Positions 5,134 to 7,364 of a stretch of DNA of 7,364 bases are shown piece after piece. The notes under the pieces were generated by a model, which saw nothing but the letters and a program-made list of their open reading frames with translations, was not told the DNA's origin and did not search any database. The position numbers and the translations under genes are program-made. The stretch's first letter is position 1. Each line of letters opens with the position of its first letter. The stretch is from positions 1 to 7,364 of the forward strand of contig JAKQKW010000236.1 in assembly GCA_029560455.1 (NCBI GenBank), read 5' to 3'. The stretch comes from Candidatus Rifleibacteriota bacterium (GTDB lineage: Bacteria; Riflebacteria; Ozemobacteria; Ozemobacterales; Ozemobacteraceae).

Positions 5134-6132
5134 GTGCCACAACTTCGCAAAGATCCCGTTCTTAAACAGTGGGTAATCATTTCGCCCGAACGCGGCAAAC
5201 GCCCCTCTGACTTTAAAAAGGCAGAACAACCTCCTGACGACCCTAAAACCTGTCCTTTTTGCGAAGGCAATGAAGCGATGACACCGCCCGAAACCCTGTC
5301 GTTTCGCACCGCCGGAACCCATGCCAATCACAAGGGCTGGTGGGTACGCGTAATCCCTGACAGCGCACCGATTCTCAAACCTGATGGCGATTCTGATCGT
5401 GAAGGAATCGGCATGTTCGACGCAATGAACTCTATCGGCGTCCATGAAATGGTAATTGAGTCGCCCCATCACACAACCACAATCCAGAATTCAACAGTCG
5501 AGCAGGTTCGCGAAATTATCTGGGCCTATAAACAACGCCTTCTCGAAATCAAAAAGAACCCCCGCTACAAGCACTTCATGATCGTTAAAAACAGTGGGGA
5601 AGGCGTCTCAAGCTTCACCCACTCTCACTCACACATTGTCGCAACTCCGATTATTCCCAAGCGAATCGAAGAAGAACTCGAGGGCGCGCGGGAATATTAC
5701 CATTACCATGACCGCTGTCTTTTCTGCGACATTATCAAACAGGAAGCCAAAGAGCAGGTTCGCCTGGTTTATGAGAATGATAACTTTATCGTTTTCTGTC
5801 CTTTTGCCTCGAGGTTTCCGTTCGAAATGGAAATAACGCCGAAGTTTCATCAGCCGTTTTTCGAAATGCTCGAAAACAACCAGGTGCACAGCTTTGCCAG
5901 TGCATTGCAGACCGCCCTGCAGAAAATGGAAAAACTGCTGCCAGGGCAACCTTACAACTTTGTTCTGCACACTTCGCCCTGCTCAGATTCATACCGTGAG
6001 TTCTACCACTGGCATGTCGAACTTATTCCCAAGCTGACAAAAGTTGCCGGTTTCGAATGGGGCTCAGGCTTTTACATCAACCCCACAACCCCTGAAGATG
6101 CAGCAAAAATGTTGCGGGAAGCAAAAGTTTAA
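5134..6132 (+). CDS. GalT-family paralogue with HIT-hydrolase-like HSHSH active site
   Basis: A 332-residue paralogue of the gene just upstream, alike from the first residues (MPQLRKDPV) to the last (GFEWGSGFYINP). It starts at GTG 5134 with AGGAGA (5121-5126) 7 nt before. Metal ligands are kept: C40, C43, H113, H163, and E181, H279, H292, H294, as is the CLFCDII motif (195-201). The active-site loop is remodelled: the partner's HPHSQ is HSHSH (163-167), so Gln is replaced by H167 and Pro by Ser, and the preceding loop is one residue shorter (GEGVSSFT). The pocket motif VIPNKFPAL has become VIPDSAPIL (73-81). The nucleophile H165 remains. H-x-H-x-H followed by Ile-Val matches the histidine triad of HIT hydrolases, while GalT-type transferases have Gln in the third place. 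It may hydrolyse nucleotide sugars, use another donor, or pair with the upstream subunit. The frame is intact, so it does not look like a pseudogene. Confidence 0.88.
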   Translation: MPQLRKDPVLKQWVIISPERGKRPSDFKKAEQPPDDPKTCPFCEGNEAMTPPETLSFRTAGTHANHKGWWVRVIPDSAPILKPDGDSDREGIGMFDAMNSIGVHEMVIESPHHTTTIQNSTVEQVREIIWAYKQRLLEIKKNPRYKHFMIVKNSGEGVSSFTHSHSHIVATPIIPKRIEEELEGAREYYHYHDRCLFCDIIKQEAKEQVRLVYENDNFIVFCPFASRFPFEMEITPKFHQPFFEMLENNQVHSFASALQTALQKMEKLLPGQPYNFVLHTSPCSDSYREFYHWHVELIPKLTKVAGFEWGSGFYINPTTPEDAAKMLREAKV

Positions 6133-6135
6133 ACC

Positions 6136-6161
6136 AGGGGGCAACCATTAAGTCGCCCCCT
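6136..6161 (+). terminator. Stem-loop after the galT operon, possible terminator
   Basis: AGGGGGC (6136-6142) pairs with GCCCCCT (6155-6161) around a 12-nt loop, 4 nt after the stop of the second galT-family gene. It is followed by TTGCCTGTTCCC rather than a U-run, so it may terminate weakly or stabilise the mRNA end. The next 200 bp up to the tRNA promoter show no gene I can support, only an A-rich run near 6338-6350. Confidence 0.5.
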
Positions 6162-6363
6162 TGCCTGTTCCCCCGCAAGTTAAAAGCAGAACACAGAGCT
6201 TTATTGCCTGAATTCTGCCTTATATCCGTTTGGTTCAACAGACCTGAACATGGCGGCAAACTAAGATTCAAGCCTGCCGACAATCAGGTGGATTAAGACA
6301 AACCGCGTCAATATTCATCATTTGTGCAGCTCTGTTCAAAAAAAAGAAAACTGCATTTTTTAG

Positions 6364-6392
6364 TTGACTCGCAGGGGTGTTCATGCTAGAAT
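6364..6392 (+). promoter_or_regulatory. Promoter of tRNA-Ala
   Basis: -35 TTGACT (6364-6369), 17-bp spacer, and TGC directly before -10 TAGAAT (6387-6392), an extended -10. A-tracts at 6338-6350 and a T-run at 6356-6361 could act as an UP element. Transcription would start near 6399, about 7 nt before the mature tRNA. Confidence 0.85.
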
Positions 6393-6405
6393 AACTATAC
6401 GATAT

Positions 6406-6478
6406 GGGGCTGTGGCGCAGCTGGGAGCGCGCTTGAATGGCATTCAAGAGGTCGACGGTTCGATCCCGTTCAGCTCCA
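6406..6478 (+). tRNA. tRNA-Ala, anticodon GGC
   Basis: The full cloverleaf is visible. The acceptor GGGGCTG pairs with CAGCTCC and contains the G3:U70 wobble that identifies alanine tRNAs. The D stem is GCGC/GCGC with loop AGCTGGGA. The anticodon stem CTTGA/TCAAG has loop ATGGCAT, giving anticodon GGC, which reads GCC and GCU. The variable loop is AGGTC. The T arm is GACGG/CCGTT with loop TTCGATC, and A73 is the discriminator. The following bases are CCG, so the 3' CCA is not fully encoded and must be completed by the CCA-adding enzyme. The gene stands alone with its own promoter and terminator. Confidence 0.97.
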
Positions 6479-6488
6479 CCGAATAGAG

Positions 6489-6515
6489 AAACCCGCTTTT
6501 AAAGCGGGTTTTTTT
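6489..6515 (+). terminator. Intrinsic terminator of tRNA-Ala
   Basis: AAACCCGC (6489-6496) pairs with GCGGGTTT (6504-6511) around a TTTTAAA loop and runs into seven T (6509-6515). It lies 10 nt after the tRNA. Confidence 0.92.
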
Positions 6516-6532
6516 GTTGCCTGTTTTTGTTT

Positions 6533-6569
6533 TTGTGTCAAAATTTGCGTCAAACTTGTGTCAAAATTT
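6533..6569 (+). repeat. Three tandem 11-12-bp units (TTGYGTCAAA)
   Basis: TTGTGTCAAAATTT occurs at 6533-6546 and again at 6556-6569, with TTGCGTCAAA (6545-6554) between them. Starts are 12 and 11 bp apart, about one helical turn, as in iterons, integrase arm sites or cooperative operators. Confidence 0.65.
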
Positions 6570-6620
6570 TTAGCCACTCCTTTGCCTGGATTTTTCGAAA
6601 CCAGCTCTGGGTAAGCGCGA

Positions 6621-6677
6621 ATTTCATAGTAGATCCGGTTCGATATCAAATTCTGGCGCACAAATCTACTATGAAAT
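6621..6677. repeat. 14-bp perfect inverted repeat ATTTCATAGTAGAT / ATCTACTATGAAAT
   Basis: The arms are 6621-6634 and 6664-6677, exact reverse complements around 29 bp. The right-arm core CTACTATGAAAT returns in direct orientation at 6714-6725, so the motif occurs three times within 105 bp. Confidence 0.75.
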
Positions 6678-6693
6678 CATCCCAAACAGTCAT

Positions 6694-6713
6694 TTTCAGT
6701 GAGATAACTGAAA
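6694..6713. repeat. Hairpin TTTCAGT-GAGATA-ACTGAAA
   Basis: Seven-base arms (6694-6700 and 6707-6713) are exact reverse complements around a 6-nt loop. The hairpin abuts the third copy of CTACTATGAAAT. Confidence 0.5.
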
Positions 6714-6725
6714 CTACTATGAAAT
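6714..6725 (+). repeat. Third copy of CTACTATGAAAT
   Basis: This 12-base stretch is identical to 6666-6677 in direct orientation and is the reverse complement of 6621-6632. Confidence 0.7.
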
Positions 6726-6833
6726 AAAGCCGCTGTTCATGCGGTTCCCATTTTCATGAAAATGTTGATTGAAGCATATCACAACATCTTTCAGGCATGG
6801 CTTCCTATGCGGCTTTTCGCCTTCATATCCTGA
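6726..6833 (+). promoter_or_regulatory. Possible structured leader with competing stems
   Basis: AAAGCCGC (6726-6733) can pair locally with GCGG(TT) at 6741-6746, or as 8 perfect pairs with GCGGCTTT (6809-6816). The second partner also forms a local stem (GGC 6811-6813 with GCC 6819-6821, TATG 6806-6809 with CATA 6824-6827) closed by TCAGG (6791-6795) / CCTGA (6829-6833). These alternatives exclude each other, as in a leader switch. No known riboswitch consensus is recognised. Confidence 0.3.
6749..6764. repeat. 16-bp perfect palindrome CATTTTCATGAAAATG
   Basis: The sequence equals its own reverse complement over 16 bases with no spacer, as expected for a homodimeric DNA-binding protein. Confidence 0.6.
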
Positions 6834-6870
6834 CGGCCACATTCTTGACTTAGTTTGCAAAATTGCACGT

Positions 6871-6883
6871 TCTTAAGTTAAGA
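6871..6883. promoter_or_regulatory. 13-bp palindrome TCTTAAGTTAAGA before the DUF6908-like gene
   Basis: TCTTAA and TTAAGA flank a central G, 5 bp before the ribosome binding site GGGAGGT. A TTGACT lies at 6845-6850 but no good -10 follows at normal spacing. The palindrome may be an operator overlapping a poorly defined promoter. Confidence 0.4.
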
Positions 6884-6901
6884 CGCAAGGGAGGTAATAA
6901 C

Positions 6902-7294
6902 ATGAAAGCGATCAACAAAAGTGCCGCCAAAACAATGCGGAAAATGATAGGCATGATGGAAGATGGCTATGCCAAGATTGAAAAATCTTCTAGCTTTATG
7001 CCGGTCACAATTGAACATGTAGGCCAAAACAGTCTTGGTCAGCTATTTTCAGTAGCTCACTACTGCGAACAAAACAGTGACCTGATGAGAGATCCAGAAG
7101 TAGTTTTCATACTTGGCGCAGACGAAGAATTCTACCCGGTAATGGTTCAACAGGACTTTATCGGCAAATACCAAGACGTGCTTGAATACGACGAAACAGG
7201 CAAAATCAAAGGCTGGTATCCCAGACTTCAAGCTGATTTAGCTGCATTTGCAAACTTTTGGCTGAAGAACATCAAGTATCAGCAAAGCTTATAA
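6902..7294 (+). CDS. DUF6908-like hypothetical protein
   Basis: A 130-residue soluble protein. The core SVAHYCEQNSDLMRDPEVVF (50-69), then FYPV (77-80), a KYQDVLEYD stretch (89-97) and a C-terminal helix PRLQADLAAFANFWLKNI (107-124), resembles what I recall of the DUF6908 family (SVAHYGEQNGDLMRDPEM... WYPV... PRL...FARxWxxNI). That family has no assigned function, and I associate it with plasmids and integrated elements; the match is from memory. The start at 6902 is favoured over an upstream ATG at 6863 because GGGAGGT (6889-6895) sits 6 nt before it. The N-terminus is basic and Met-rich (KTMRKMIGMM) and forms a probable helix. The first 49 residues show no other motif. No partner gene is visible; the last 70 bp of the window contain no supported gene. 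Confidence 0.85.
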   Translation: MKAINKSAAKTMRKMIGMMEDGYAKIEKSSSFMPVTIEHVGQNSLGQLFSVAHYCEQNSDLMRDPEVVFILGADEEFYPVMVQQDFIGKYQDVLEYDETGKIKGWYPRLQADLAAFANFWLKNIKYQQSL

Positions 7295-7364
7295 CGGCAC
7301 CATGTTGAGTTTATCAAGGCGCTATATTCCGGGAAAACTTGTGCAGGGGGGACAAGGCTTGAGG

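Larger units (their letters stand above)
6516..6901. other. Gene-free, repeat-rich region after tRNA-Ala
   Basis: About 390 bp without a gene I can support. It holds three near-identical 11-12-bp units in tandem (6533-6569), a 14-bp inverted repeat with a third copy in direct orientation (6621-6725), a 7-bp hairpin (6694-6713), a 16-bp palindrome (6749-6764), alternative stems around 6726-6833, and a 13-bp palindrome (6871-6883) just before the ribosome binding site of the next gene. Such density suggests a regulatory, recombination or replication-type site, or a decayed mobile element. No integrase is present. Confidence 0.6.

Noticed and set aside
6636..6644. CGGTTCGAT, the same 9 bases as in the tRNA T arm (6456-6464), as a possible second att site
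   Set aside because: Only 9 bp match and the flanks differ, too short to claim a duplicated tRNA end. It does sit in the centre of the 14-bp inverted repeat, so it is worth keeping in mind.
6470..6661. 63-codon minus-strand frame overlapping the tRNA 3' end and its terminator
   Set aside because: It runs through the terminator and tRNA and across the repeats, with no ribosome binding site or motif.
6533..6725. Short repeats considered as a CRISPR array
   Set aside because: Units of 11-14 bp with irregular or no spacers and mixed orientation do not fit a CRISPR array, and no cas genes are present.
7302..7364. Open frame starting at ATG 7302 and running off the window
   Set aside because: No ribosome binding site, only 21 codons visible, and no recognisable sequence.

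Overview
The window is bacterial chromosome DNA of moderate GC content, with densely packed genes, good Shine-Dalgarno sites and promoters close to the sigma-70 consensus. The lineage cannot be fixed from the sequence. The gene order ffh-rpsP-khpA-rimM is widespread in bacteria. The tRNA gene does not encode a full CCA end. The GalT proteins are of the ~330-residue type with CPFC and CxFCDII motifs, which I associate with deltaproteobacteria-like and deep-branching Gram-negative phyla (weak inference).

Layout. (1) Minus strand, 2442 to 1: a translation and protein-targeting operon. A clear promoter drives ffh (SRP54), rpsP (ribosomal protein S16), khpA (KH-domain RNA-binding protein) and rimM (ribosome maturation factor, cut by the window edge). 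(2) 2443-3219, plus strand: a stand-alone gene with its own strong promoter and terminator, encoding a 127-residue protein that is almost pure Asp/Glu after a short head. (3) 3252-3981, minus strand: a gene for an unrecognised, probably DNA-binding, winged-helix protein, converging on the acidic gene and diverging from the next operon. (4) 3993-6161, plus strand: two tandem galactose-1-phosphate uridylyltransferase-family genes 15 bp apart. The first has a canonical active site (HPHSQ). The second has HSHSH, which looks like the histidine triad of HIT hydrolases rather than the H-x-H-x-Q of transferases. An imperfect dyad lies midway between the divergent promoters and could be the operator for the winged-helix protein. 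(5) 6364-6515: tRNA-Ala(GGC) with its own promoter and terminator. (6) 6516-6901: about 390 bp with no convincing gene but rich in direct repeats, inverted repeats and palindromes. (7) 6902-7294: a DUF6908-like protein gene with an ideal ribosome binding site, of a kind I associate with mobile DNA.

The first region is core housekeeping. The galT pair with its regulator-like neighbour may form one sugar-nucleotide unit. The segment after the tRNA looks like accessory DNA and may be the edge of an island, although no integrase or second att copy is visible. The most unusual points are the triad change in the second GalT, the extreme acidic protein, and the repeat-dense stretch after the tRNA.
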